Shown: positions 1-6,766 of the stretch, piece after piece | Layout: each line of letters starts with the position of its first letter | Numbering within the stretch: the stretch's first letter is position 1 | NCBI GenBank assembly: GCA_027482985.1 | Contig: JAIXVO010000555.1 | Coordinates: 1 to 11,786, forward strand | Direction: 5' to 3' | Origin: Cyanobacteriota bacterium | Lineage (GTDB): Bacteria > Cyanobacteriota > Cyanobacteriia > Leptolyngbyales > Leptolyngbyaceae | Length of the DNA stretch: 11,786 bases | The notes under the pieces: generated by a model | What the model saw: the letters and a program-made list of their open reading frames with translations, nothing else | What the model was told of the DNA's origin: nothing | Databases searched by the model: none | Position numbers and translations under genes: made by a program

Positions 1-2456
1 ACAAAATCGTATTCCAGCCAGATCGGTAACACGACTTGATAACGGCGCTGTTGTTTGAACAAGCTATGGCGTAAGCTCCGCAAGCCGCCCAGGGCTGATT
101 CAACCGCAGGAGGCAGATCGTACCGGGTCCAGCTATCGGGGCGGGAAACCTCCGTCACCAGAGCGGCACAGGCAGCGGCAAAAGCCTGTGGCTCCAGATC
201 ATCCAGTTCGCGAGAAGCCAGCGCCAAGCCCAGCCACAGTTCGTTATCGCCGCGAATGGCAGCGGTAATTTGACCTAACACGGTGGGTCGCAGTCCATCC
301 AATCCGCCAAAATGTTGCAGGATGTCAATCAAATCCAGGAACGCTTCCAAATAGCGGTGGGATTGGCGATCGAGTTTGTCCCGGCGATCGCGGAGTTCTT
401 CTTGAATCGCCTGCATGCGTTTCTGACGTTTGAGAATGGTGCCCCGATTGCCCCATTGATGCACCGGATGGCTGTGCAACTCGGCTTCCACCGCCTGCAG
501 CCGTTGCAGTTGGGTATGCACTTCGGGAGCTGCCGTTTCCAGCGGGGGAGCGGGGGGAATGCGCTGGGCGATCGCGTTTGTGTCCTCGTTGCCTTTGCGC
601 GACTGTCCCGGCTTCAAGGGCATCTCCGGCGGCGGCGAAATGTTGTCCACTGCGGTCATCCGGGGAATGTCGCCCCGCAAATCGACCACATCCGTCACCA
701 TCACCACATGCCAGCGGTTGTCTTTACCCAGACACACCAGATAAGGATATTGCCCTGCGCCTGCCGTTTTCGTCACCAGCACTGCGGCCAACTGGTCTTC
801 CGGGTTCGCGGCCTGGGGACTTTTGAGGGTGAGAATCGTACCCGCGACGGCAAAGGTGAGGGCGATCGCCATATCCTGCACCCGCACATCTTCCGCCTGA
901 GTATGCAAAATTTTCAGCAGGCGACGTTCTTCCTTCAACCGCTGCTGGAGTTTGTCATACTCTGCCAGCGCATCCCAATCGACCGTGCCAATTTGGGCTT
1001 CGAGTTGGGCATATTCCGCTTCCAGATGGGCGATCGCGTCTTGCTGCGGACGGAGATAAAGCGTCGAGAGGTATTGCCCAAAACTGCGTTCAATCAGGTC
1101 TTTGGCTTCCTCCAGAGTGTGCGTCTGCAACAGGTTCAACACCATGCCATAGCTAGGCGTAAACTGGCTGACCAGCGGATCGGGGTTGGCGGTCGCCAGA
1201 TAAGCGGCTTCCCGTGACCCTTCAAAGGGGGTTTGCACCGTCACCACATGGCCCAACACATCCATCCCGCGTCGTCCCGCCCGACCCGCCATTTGCAGAA
1301 ATTCGGAGGCATTCAACAGCCGATGCCCTAAGTCGGTTCGCTTCGAGAGGCTGGAAATGACCGTCGTCCGGGCTGGCATATTGATCCCCGCCGCCAGGGT
1401 TTCCGTCGCAAACACGACTTTGATCAGCCCTTGCTGAAATAGTTCTTCCACCAATCCCTTCCAGGCGGGCAAAATCCCGGCGTGGTGAGCGGCAATCCCG
1501 CGATACAGCGGCTCAATTTGTCCCGATCGCCCCGCTTCCGGGTTGCGCTCTAGAAAGCCATCAATCTGTGCCTTCAAGCTTTGGGCTTCCGCTTCACTCA
1601 CCAGCGACATTTGACTGGTATTCGCCACCGCCTGGTCACAACCGCGCCGACTAAAGATGAAATAAATCGCGGGCAGCATATCCCGCTGCTGGAGCTGACT
1701 CACAATATAGGTGAGGCTAGGACTTTCCTGCCGAGGGGATTTCTTGCCCTGCCGTCCAGCTTGCCCCCCTTTGGGTTTCAGCCGAGGATTGATCCGCTTT
1801 TTGCTATCATCCAGCAGCGGGAACAGTCCTTTCGGCGTGCAGTAGTGGAACTGGAGCGGCACCGGACGAAAGTCGGAATTGATCAACTCCGTGGGGCCAT
1901 GGACTCGATGAATCCAGTCTGTCAGCTGGTCGCTGTTGTCCACCGTGGCAGACAGCGCCACCAGTTGCACGTCCGTCGGACAGTAAATAATTGATTCTTC
2001 CCAAACCGTACCGCGCTGGCGATCATTCATGTAGTGGCATTCATCCAGTACCACGGCTTCTACCCCCACCATGGAAGTGCCCACTTCGCCGATGGGCGTG
2101 CCATAGAGCATATTGCGGAAAATCTCGGTGGTCATCACCAGGATGGGCGCGTCCCGGTTAATCGACACATCGCCCGTCAACAGTCCCACCTGATCGGCTC
2201 CAAACTGTTCCCGGAAGTCCCGCAATTTCTGATTAGAAAGTGCCTTCAACGGCGTGGTGTAAAACACGCGGCGATCTCGCACCAAAGCTCGATGAATCGC
2301 GTATTCTCCCACCAGGGTTTTCCCAGAGCCAGTGGGGGCACACACAACCACCGAGTGACCAGTTTCCAGGGCAGCGATCGCCTGTTTTTGAAACTCATCC
2401 AGCGGAAACGGAAACAATTGATCCAGGTCTAGCCCAGATGCCGTCGGGGAAATCAC
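1..2456 (-). CDS. Ski2-like DEVH-box RNA helicase (DSHCT family), C-terminus beyond window
   Basis: ATP-dependent RNA helicase of the Ski2/Mtr4 superfamily 2 type; cyanobacterial members are related to the plant chloroplast helicase ISE2 and presumably act in RNA processing or decay in the cytoplasm. Reading the minus strand, the frame stays open for 818 codons to the window edge. Visible motifs: Q-motif-like FQ at residues 22-23, Walker A APTGSGKT at 40-47, motif II DECH at 138-141, motif III SAT at 169-171, motif VI QMAGRAGRRG at 388-397. A helical DSHCT-like C-terminal region starts near residue 690 (RYLEAFLDLIDIL). Homologues are about 900 residues as I recall, so perhaps 70-100 residues are missing. 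The start is GTG at 2456; an in-frame TTG at 2462 lies 5 nt after GAAGAG and is an alternative, and a TGA just upstream excludes longer starts. No frameshift was seen. Divergent from the permease gene at 2716. Confidence 0.93.
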   Translation of the reverse strand, partial: MISPTASGLDLDQLFPFPLDEFQKQAIAALETGHSVVVCAPTGSGKTLVGEYAIHRALVRDRRVFYTTPLKALSNQKLRDFREQFGADQVGLLTGDVSINRDAPILVMTTEIFRNMLYGTPIGEVGTSMVGVEAVVLDECHYMNDRQRGTVWEESIIYCPTDVQLVALSATVDNSDQLTDWIHRVHGPTELINSDFRPVPLQFHYCTPKGLFPLLDDSKKRINPRLKPKGGQAGRQGKKSPRQESPSLTYIVSQLQQRDMLPAIYFIFSRRGCDQAVANTSQMSLVSEAEAQSLKAQIDGFLERNPEAGRSGQIEPLYRGIAAHHAGILPAWKGLVEELFQQGLIKVVFATETLAAGINMPARTTVISSLSKRTDLGHRLLNASEFLQMAGRAGRRGMDVLGHVVTVQTPFEGSREAAYLATANPDPLVSQFTPSYGMVLNLLQTHTLEEAKDLIERSFGQYLSTLYLRPQQDAIAHLEAEYAQLEAQIGTVDWDALAEYDKLQQRLKEERRLLKILHTQAEDVRVQDMAIALTFAVAGTILTLKSPQAANPEDQLAAVLVTKTAGAGQYPYLVCLGKDNRWHVVMVTDVVDLRGDIPRMTAVDNISPPPEMPLKPGQSRKGNEDTNAIAQRIPPAPPLETAAPEVHTQLQRLQAVEAELHSHPVHQWGNRGTILKRQKRMQAIQEELRDRRDKLDRQSHRYLEAFLDLIDILQHFGGLDGLRPTVLGQITAAIRGDNELWLGLALASRELDDLEPQAFAAACAALVTEVSRPDSWTRYDLPPAVESALGGLRSLRHSLFKQQRRYQVVLPIWLEYDF

Positions 2457-2715
2457 ACCCAAAATAACTCTTCAACCAATAAAACTTAATGTCGCTTTCA
2501 ATCTTAGTCGGGTTGCTGCCAGCGATGACATTGCGCAACCTTACTTAGCATGATAATGCAATCCTCTCAGTCTGGTTGCCCTTCTCTTGTCGGATCAATG
2601 CCGCTAGGCTATCGCAACCATGCCGCAAATCGTTGTCTGGATTACTACAACTCAGTTAACTTTGCTCAATAATCGGCACCATCCACGTTAGTTCTAGGGA
2701 GTGCAGCGTTACCTC
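2457..2715. promoter_or_regulatory. Divergent intergenic region with alternating GGTTGC motifs
   Basis: This gap separates the helicase and permease genes and must hold both promoters. It contains GGTTGC at 2511-2516 and 2574-2579, and its complement GCAACC at 2535-2540 and 2614-2619. Orientation therefore alternates, giving two inverted pairs. I see no recognisable riboswitch: no TPP or purine core. The DNA is less GC-rich than the genes around it. The operator role is inference from the arrangement only. Confidence 0.3.
2634..2673 (+). promoter_or_regulatory. Possible NtcA/CRP-type promoter of the permease gene
   Basis: TGT-N10-ACA at 2634-2649 reads TGTC-N8-TACA, so the right half fits the NtcA consensus GTA-N8-TAC and the left half has C in place of A. 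AATAAT at 2668-2673 fits five of six bases of a -10 box. The site centre would be at about -38.5 rather than the ideal -41.5. Nitrogen control would make sense for a nucleobase permease, but this is a weak match. Confidence 0.25.
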
Positions 2716-4014
2716 ATGAGCCTTACCGATGATCCGCAACTCGTCAATTCCATCAATGTGCAGGCGCAGGAAGATTATCCCCTGACTGCTGTACCCGCCG
2801 ACTCGCGGCGATCGCTCCTGTCGATGGCCTTTATGCTGCTGGGATTTACCCTATATTCCGGCACCTTCTTCGCTGGGGGCTTGGTCGGTCCTGCCTTCCG
2901 TCTATTCCCCGATTTGTTAGTACTGCTCATTGTCGGTAACTTGATCTTGGGCGGCTACGCGGCGGCACTGGGTTATATCGCCTGCAAAACTGGGTTGTCT
3001 ACCGTCCTGATGGCGCGGTTTAGCTTTGGCAGGGTGGGATCGCGCTGGGTTGACTTCATCCTGGGATTCACCCAAATCGGCTGGTATGCCTGGGGTTCCG
3101 GCTTGATTGCCGAACTTCTGAACAAACTGGCAGGCGTCCCGACTTCCTGGAACTGGTTGATCGCCTTATTTTTCACCTATGTCTTTTGCATCACCGCGTA
3201 CATCGGCTATCGAGCAATGGACTGGTATAGCCGGATTGCCGTGCCTGCGATCATCATTTTGATGCTCTGGAGTTTGACGATTGCCTTCAATACAGCGGGC
3301 GGCATCTCCGGCGCGATCGCCATCCAACCCACTACGGAAATGAGCATCGGAGCCGCCCTCACCATCATCGTCGGCACCTTCATTTCCGGTGGCACTCAGG
3401 CCACCAACTGGAGCCGCTTCTCAGACTCACCCAAAACCGCAACCTGGGCCACCCTCGCCGCCTTTTTTATCGCCAATGGGTTTGTCGTCTTTGGCGGTGC
3501 CTTCTGTGCCCTGGTCTATCAGGACTTTGACATGGTGTCCGTGATGGCGAAGCAAGGATTGCTGATTCCCGGCTTCATTTTGTTGTTCTTAAATATGTGG
3601 AGTACCCAGGACAACACCATCTATGCCTTCTCGATCGCCTTCTGTCATATGTTCCGCTCTCACAAACGCACCTTCTTTGTCTTGCTAGGCGCGACCATCG
3701 CTCTCTTTATGACCTGGGGCGGCATTTACCAGAGTGCGCAATTTATTAACTTCCTGATTCTGCTAGGCACCTTCATTCCCCCCATTGGCGGTGTCATCAT
3801 GGCCGATTACTGGTTCTACCGCCGCAGCCAATTCCCGTCCTTGGATGAACAGCAACCCGCCTTCAACTGGGCTGGCATCGGTGCCTATGTCATTGCCTCC
3901 GCGATCGCCTATTACTCCTCAGGCATCAAACCAATCAACGGCATCATTGCGGCGGCAGTGCTCTATGTGGTGCTGTCGAAGGTGTTGAAGCCAAAGGCGG
4001 AAGTAGGGAGCTAG
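2716..4014 (+). CDS. codB: Cytosine/purine permease, NCS1 family, CodB-like
   Basis: Inner-membrane nucleobase:cation symporter, most likely importing cytosine or a related base. The 432-residue protein is close to the usual length of about 420 for CodB and has roughly twelve hydrophobic segments after a polar N-terminus of about 30 residues. Family hallmarks by position in the chain: LARFSFG-like ARFSFGRVGS, TQIGWYAWG, the GTFISGGTQATNWSRF segment in the middle, NMWSTQDNTIYAF, and IPPIGGVIMADYW near the end. These align well with E. coli CodB as I remember it. ATG at 2716 is chosen. An upstream GTG at 2701 overlaps the only Shine-Dalgarno-like AGGGAG (2696-2701), which is 14 nt from the ATG, rather long. 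No codA (cytosine deaminase) lies next to it, so the substrate is unproven and another NCS1 substrate is possible. The last codons run into a purine-rich tract that continues past the stop. Confidence 0.85.
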   Translation: MSLTDDPQLVNSINVQAQEDYPLTAVPADSRRSLLSMAFMLLGFTLYSGTFFAGGLVGPAFRLFPDLLVLLIVGNLILGGYAAALGYIACKTGLSTVLMARFSFGRVGSRWVDFILGFTQIGWYAWGSGLIAELLNKLAGVPTSWNWLIALFFTYVFCITAYIGYRAMDWYSRIAVPAIIILMLWSLTIAFNTAGGISGAIAIQPTTEMSIGAALTIIVGTFISGGTQATNWSRFSDSPKTATWATLAAFFIANGFVVFGGAFCALVYQDFDMVSVMAKQGLLIPGFILLFLNMWSTQDNTIYAFSIAFCHMFRSHKRTFFVLLGATIALFMTWGGIYQSAQFINFLILLGTFIPPIGGVIMADYWFYRRSQFPSLDEQQPAFNWAGIGAYVIASAIAYYSSGIKPINGIIAAAVLYVVLSKVLKPKAEVGS

Positions 4015-4067
4015 GAAGGAAAAGGGAGGGAGAGGAAGGGAGAGGAAGGAAAAACAAGGAGACATTC
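4015..4067 (+). repeat. Polypurine tract directly after the permease stop
   Basis: Almost pure A/G on the plus strand, beginning at the stop codon. It contains a tandem 10-bp unit GGGAGAGGAA at 4028-4037 and 4038-4047. It leads straight into the first 28-bp palindrome. The gap 4015-4332 holds no credible gene: the ORFs across it are low complexity or translate the repeat itself. Confidence 0.75.
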
Positions 4068-4095
4068 GTAGAGAGGCGCCGCTGGCACGTCTCCC
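4068..4095 (-). repeat. 28-bp palindromic element, copy 1
   Basis: Minus-orientation copy of the element best seen at 4253-4280. Its arms on the plus strand are GAGAGGCGCC and GGCACGTCTC around the loop GCT. It differs from the reference copy at two of 28 positions, leaving two mismatches in the stem. It is followed at 4096-4143 by another mainly purine stretch. Confidence 0.85.
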
Positions 4096-4143
4096 ACGAG
4101 ATTTGAGGAAGGAAGAGGAAGGGAGGATAAAAAAGATACATGC

Positions 4144-4171
4144 GTAGAGACGCGCCGTTGGTGCGTCTCCT
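4144..4171 (-). repeat. 28-bp palindromic element, copy 2
   Basis: Minus-orientation copy. The arms GAGACGCGCC and GGTGCGTCTC enclose GTT. The inner arm bases changed on both sides (T to C on the left, A to G on the right), so pairing is kept, with one G-U type pair. Flanking similarity with copy 1 continues outward: on the minus strand both read CTCTACG, one base, ATGT, then a pyrimidine-rich run. Another purine run follows on the plus strand at 4172-4204. Confidence 0.85.
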
Positions 4172-4252
4172 CGGAGATTCGGGGAGAGGAAGAAGAAGGG
4201 AGGAGCGATCGCCGATGGCAATGAGGATATTGGGTGTGCGCGTGACCTCCGA

Positions 4253-4280
4253 GGGAGACGTGCCAGCGGCACGTCTCTAC
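4253..4280 (+). repeat. 28-bp palindromic element, copy 3 (perfect hairpin)
   Basis: Perfect 10-bp inverted arms GAGACGTGCC and GGCACGTCTC around the loop AGC. GG precedes and TAC follows, and these asymmetric ends define orientation. It lies opposite in orientation to copies 1 and 2, which face the permease gene; this one faces the response regulator gene. A GATATC site follows directly at 4281-4286. A role as mRNA hairpin or mobile palindrome is inference. Confidence 0.88.
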
Positions 4281-4283
4281 GAT

Positions 4284-4332
4284 ATCTTTTCCTTCTACCT
4301 TCCTTTCCCTCCCTTCACCGTCCTTCCCCTCC
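4284..4332 (-). repeat. Polypyrimidine (minus-strand polypurine) tract after the response regulator
   Basis: Nearly all C/T on the plus strand between palindrome copy 3 and the response regulator stop codon. Seen from the regulator's mRNA it is a polypurine 3' UTR that begins at the stop codon and ends at the hairpin, mirroring the other side of the gap. Confidence 0.7.
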
Positions 4333-5046
4333 CTATTCCCCCATCTGCGTCCCTTTCGTCAACGCATTTTCCAGCGCAAAGCGCACCAATTCCGTCCGGC
4401 TGTTGGTGCCCGTTTTGACGAAGAGGCGGCTGACGTATTTTTCGACGTTGCGGACGCTGGTTTCCAGGCGACGGGCGATTTCTTTGTTCATCAGACCGTC
4501 TACAACGAGATCCAACACACTCTGTTCGCGGGGGGTGAGATCGAGTTTGATGGCATTCGCGTTGGTCTGCATCCCACCGCCGCCGCCCCGCTGACTCAAC
4601 ATCGATTTGATGTCGGCAATTTGGCGGGCTAGATCGGCAATGTTGTGGACTTCATCATCCCCGGTGCGGCTGGCGGTCTGCTTGCCTAATAAATTGGTCA
4701 CGATCGCCACCAGTTCATCCGGATCAAAGGGTTTCGACAGGTAGGCATCACAGCCAGCGTTATAGCCCTGAATGCGATCGGAGGTCATGCCACGAGCGGT
4801 CAGAAAGATCACGGGCAAGGCTTTGAACTGAGGATCTTCGCGCAATTGCTGCAAAAACTGATAGCCGTCCACCTGGGGCATCATGATGTCTGTAATCACC
4901 AGATCGGGCAATTTTTGCCGCGCCAGATCCAAACCTTCACGCGCATTACTGGCGACATCCACCGCAAAGCCACTATCTTCCAGATACGCCTGAACTGCTT
5001 CGCGCAAACCCGGCTCATCGTCTACCAGCAAGAGGTGACCTGCCAT
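4333..5046 (-). CDS. rre1: Two-component response regulator, REC + NarL/LuxR HTH (Rre1/Ycf29 type)
   Basis: Phosphorylation-controlled transcription factor of 237 residues. The receiver domain (residues 4-120) has the acidic pair D9-D10, phospho-acceptor D53 in TDIMMP, T83 and K105 in SKPF. A linker with a five-glycine run (154-158) leads to a LuxR-type HTH at about 170-225 (LTPREQSVLDLV, NKEIARRL, VEKYVSRLF). The segment FLTARGMTSDRIQGYNAGC resembles red-algal plastid Ycf29 and cyanobacterial Rre1 as I recall, which supports that name; in cyanobacteria Rre1 works with the kinase Hik2. No kinase gene is present here. ATG at 5046 is chosen because GGGGAG lies 7 nt upstream and it starts the receiver fold directly; an upstream ATG at 5115 would add 23 unrelated residues. 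Divergent from the amidase gene. Confidence 0.85.
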   Translation of the reverse strand: MAGHLLLVDDEPGLREAVQAYLEDSGFAVDVASNAREGLDLARQKLPDLVITDIMMPQVDGYQFLQQLREDPQFKALPVIFLTARGMTSDRIQGYNAGCDAYLSKPFDPDELVAIVTNLLGKQTASRTGDDEVHNIADLARQIADIKSMLSQRGGGGGMQTNANAIKLDLTPREQSVLDLVVDGLMNKEIARRLETSVRNVEKYVSRLFVKTGTNSRTELVRFALENALTKGTQMGE

Positions 5047-5077
5047 GCCCTTTCTCCCCGTCCAAACGTTAACCTCC

Positions 5078-5083
5078 ATTGTA
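5078..5083 (-). promoter_or_regulatory. Possible -10 box of the response regulator gene
   Basis: TACAAT on the minus strand, five of six bases matching TATAAT, 31 nt upstream of the chosen ATG. No good -35 box is seen, and a HIP1 octamer (5091-5098) lies in that zone. Weak support. Confidence 0.28.
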
Positions 5084-5164
5084 TCCACAGGCGATCGCTT
5101 GGCGCTTTGAGTCATTTCGATAAATTCTTGCCGCGAAATCTGGTTAGCGATCGCGGAGTAGGTG

Positions 5165-5170
5165 TATAAC
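5165..5170 (+). promoter_or_regulatory. Possible -10 box of the amidase gene
   Basis: TATAAC, five of six bases of the consensus, predicts a start of transcription near 5177 and a short leader. The ribosome binding site GGGAG at 5192-5196 follows, 8 nt before the ATG. No -35 box is convincing, so activation by a regulator is possible. Confidence 0.35.
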
Positions 5171-5204
5171 TCTCCAGGGTGCCTATTGTTTGGGAGAACT
5201 TTTC

Positions 5205-6581
5205 ATGCTTCAAATTACGCAAGCGCCAACCAGCCCAGTCTTGATCAATCAACGCTTTTCGATTTTGGGCGTGGCTTCCGTCAGTAGTGCCGGGATGACC
5301 CTGACCCTGATCGTCGATGGCACCTTCCGCACAACTGGCCCCGAAGTCCGGAACAATGGCACCTGGCAAGTTGATTTTCTCTTCACTGCCGCCGGGAATC
5401 GTCGGCTGCGGATTGAAGTGGCCGGAGACAGTACCGAAATTGTGATTCCCGTCGTCACCTCATTGCCCCAAGCCCAACGGCTGCGGATTACCCAAATTCC
5501 CGCCCGCCTCCCGGTGTTGCAATCCACCACGATTGAAGGCGATGCCGAGAATTACCCAGACGGCACGATTCTTCAATTACGGAGCGATCGCCAGTTTGAG
5601 TTAGCCCGCCCGCCCGTGTTGAATGGCCGCTGGCGATCGACCGTCGGCTTCAACCAACCTGGTCGCCGCGTGATTGAGATTCGCACCCTGGATGGATCGC
5701 AAAGTGCCGCGGCTGAAATTGATGTGGTTGCAGTCACGCCGCCCCGCCCCCGCGTCAGTTTCGTGAATCCCCCCCGACAAGTGCGCGAGGAAACCGTGAT
5801 TACCTTAGAAGGCAATGCTGAAAATTATCAGGATGGCGATCAACTGATTCTGCGGGCGGATCAAACCCAGGAGCTAGCCCGACCGCGCGTGCAGGGGGGT
5901 AAGTGGCAGGCCAACACCCTGTTTCGGCAACCCGGCAATCGCCTGATTGAAATTATCGGCTCCGAACAAGATCGCGCCCAGACCATTATTGAAGTCCAGG
6001 CGGCACCCCCAAACAGCTTCCAAATTTTGGCTCGCAGTAGTTGGACGAGTGAACCAACTCCCGCCAGTCTGCCCAATTTGACCCCCCGCCGGATTACCCT
6101 GCATCACACCGCTTTAGCCAGTTCCCCCGGTGCCAGTTCCACCCAAGCCCAAGATGCAGCCCGGATGCGATTAATCTGGAACAGTCATGTGAATGGCAAC
6201 GGTTGGTCAGACATTGGCTACCACTTCATCATTATGCAAAGTGGGCGAGTGTTCTCGGCTCGCTCCGAACTGAAGCGGGGTGCCCATGATCTCGTCAACG
6301 ACGGACTCGGCATTGCCTTTGATGGCATCTACTCCGCTGCCACCATTAACCAAAAGCAGTTTGATGCCGCCGTCGCCCTCTGTACCGTCCTCTGTCGGCG
6401 CTACGGCATTAAAAACACAGTTACCCCCGTCCCCACCCCCACCGCCGATTTTGGCACCCGCAATTTACCCCTGATTTTAGGCCACCGCGATCGCGTCAAC
6501 ACCGAATGCCCCGGCACCGAAGGCGGCAGAACTATCCGGATGCCGGAAATTCGGACGGCAGTGAATGGGCAGTTGAATTAG
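5205..6581 (+). CDS. PGRP/amidase_2 peptidoglycan amidase with three N-terminal Ig-like repeats
   Basis: Predicted zinc N-acetylmuramoyl-L-alanine amidase, which would cut the bond between MurNAc and the stem peptide. The 458-residue protein has three beta-rich repeats at about 3-84, 92-176 and 182-265. Repeats 2 and 3 share G-x-AENY-x-DG, ELARP and QPG-x-R-x-IEI; the first is diverged. The C-terminal domain (about 272-455) has zinc ligands H300 (in LHHTA), H427 (in GHRD) and C435 (in ECPG). The spacing of 8 between the last two matches T7 lysozyme H122/C130. T433 sits where amidase-type PGRPs carry a threonine, and Y339 in GYHF is the conserved tyrosine. All catalytic parts are therefore present. 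ATG at 5205 has GGGAG 8 nt upstream. There is no signal peptide: the N-terminus is MLQITQAPTSP, with no hydrophobic stretch. Export route and role (cell-wall turnover, toxin or other) are unknown. Confidence 0.88.
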   Translation: MLQITQAPTSPVLINQRFSILGVASVSSAGMTLTLIVDGTFRTTGPEVRNNGTWQVDFLFTAAGNRRLRIEVAGDSTEIVIPVVTSLPQAQRLRITQIPARLPVLQSTTIEGDAENYPDGTILQLRSDRQFELARPPVLNGRWRSTVGFNQPGRRVIEIRTLDGSQSAAAEIDVVAVTPPRPRVSFVNPPRQVREETVITLEGNAENYQDGDQLILRADQTQELARPRVQGGKWQANTLFRQPGNRLIEIIGSEQDRAQTIIEVQAAPPNSFQILARSSWTSEPTPASLPNLTPRRITLHHTALASSPGASSTQAQDAARMRLIWNSHVNGNGWSDIGYHFIIMQSGRVFSARSELKRGAHDLVNDGLGIAFDGIYSAATINQKQFDAAVALCTVLCRRYGIKNTVTPVPTPTADFGTRNLPLILGHRDRVNTECPGTEGGRTIRMPEIRTAVNGQLN

Positions 6582-6590
6582 TGGATAAGC

Positions 6591-6675
6591 GGTAATTGGT
6601 AATGGGTAATAGGTAATGGAGAGTGGGTAATGGGTAATAGGTAGGGGAGACATGGGTAATAGGTAGGGGGGGCAT
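6591..6675 (+). repeat. GGTAATG-type heptamer repeat array
   Basis: Tandem heptamers GGTAATT, GGTAATG, GGTAATA, GGTAATG and degenerate units start 9 nt after the amidase stop codon. Within them a 22-bp unit beginning GGGTAATAGGTAGGGG is duplicated at 6632-6653 and 6654-6675 with two differences. Heptamer arrays (STRR type) are known from filamentous cyanobacteria. No gene fits in 6582-6749. Confidence 0.85.
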
Positions 6676-6731
6676 GGGTGTGAATCAGCGACCCCAAACT
6701 TCAAACTCCAAACCCAAACCAATTCCAACTA

Positions 6732-6766
6732 CCCATTACCCATTACCCATTACCCATTACCCATTT
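6732..6766 (-). repeat. CCCATTA heptamer array, inverted relative to 6591-6675
   Basis: Four exact CCCATTA units (6732-6759) and one CCCATTT (6760-6766). They are the reverse complement of the GGGTAAT array on the other side of the gap. The stop codon of the Rieske gene (6750-6752) and its last four codons (MGNG) lie inside the array. Pairing of the two arrays in RNA could make a long hairpin between the convergent genes and act as a two-way terminator; that is inference. Confidence 0.85.

Noticed and set aside
312..1217. 301-codon open frame on the plus strand
   Set aside because: It lies antisense to the helicase, whose minus-strand frame shows all family motifs. The plus-strand product is rich in H, R and Q with no recognisable domain and is a shadow of that gene.
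2457..2715. Riboswitch (TPP or purine type) before the permease gene
   Set aside because: No CUGAGA/ACCUGA core and no conserved purine-aptamer loops were seen, and the likely transcription start leaves a leader of only about 35 nt.
3919..4272. 117-codon minus-strand open frame across the repeat gap
   Set aside because: Low-complexity S/P/L/F sequence from polypyrimidine tracts and palindromes, overlapping the end of the permease gene.
4068..4280. CRISPR array
   Set aside because: Repeats are near-perfect palindromes in both orientations with unequal, purine-rich spacers, only three copies, and no cas genes nearby.
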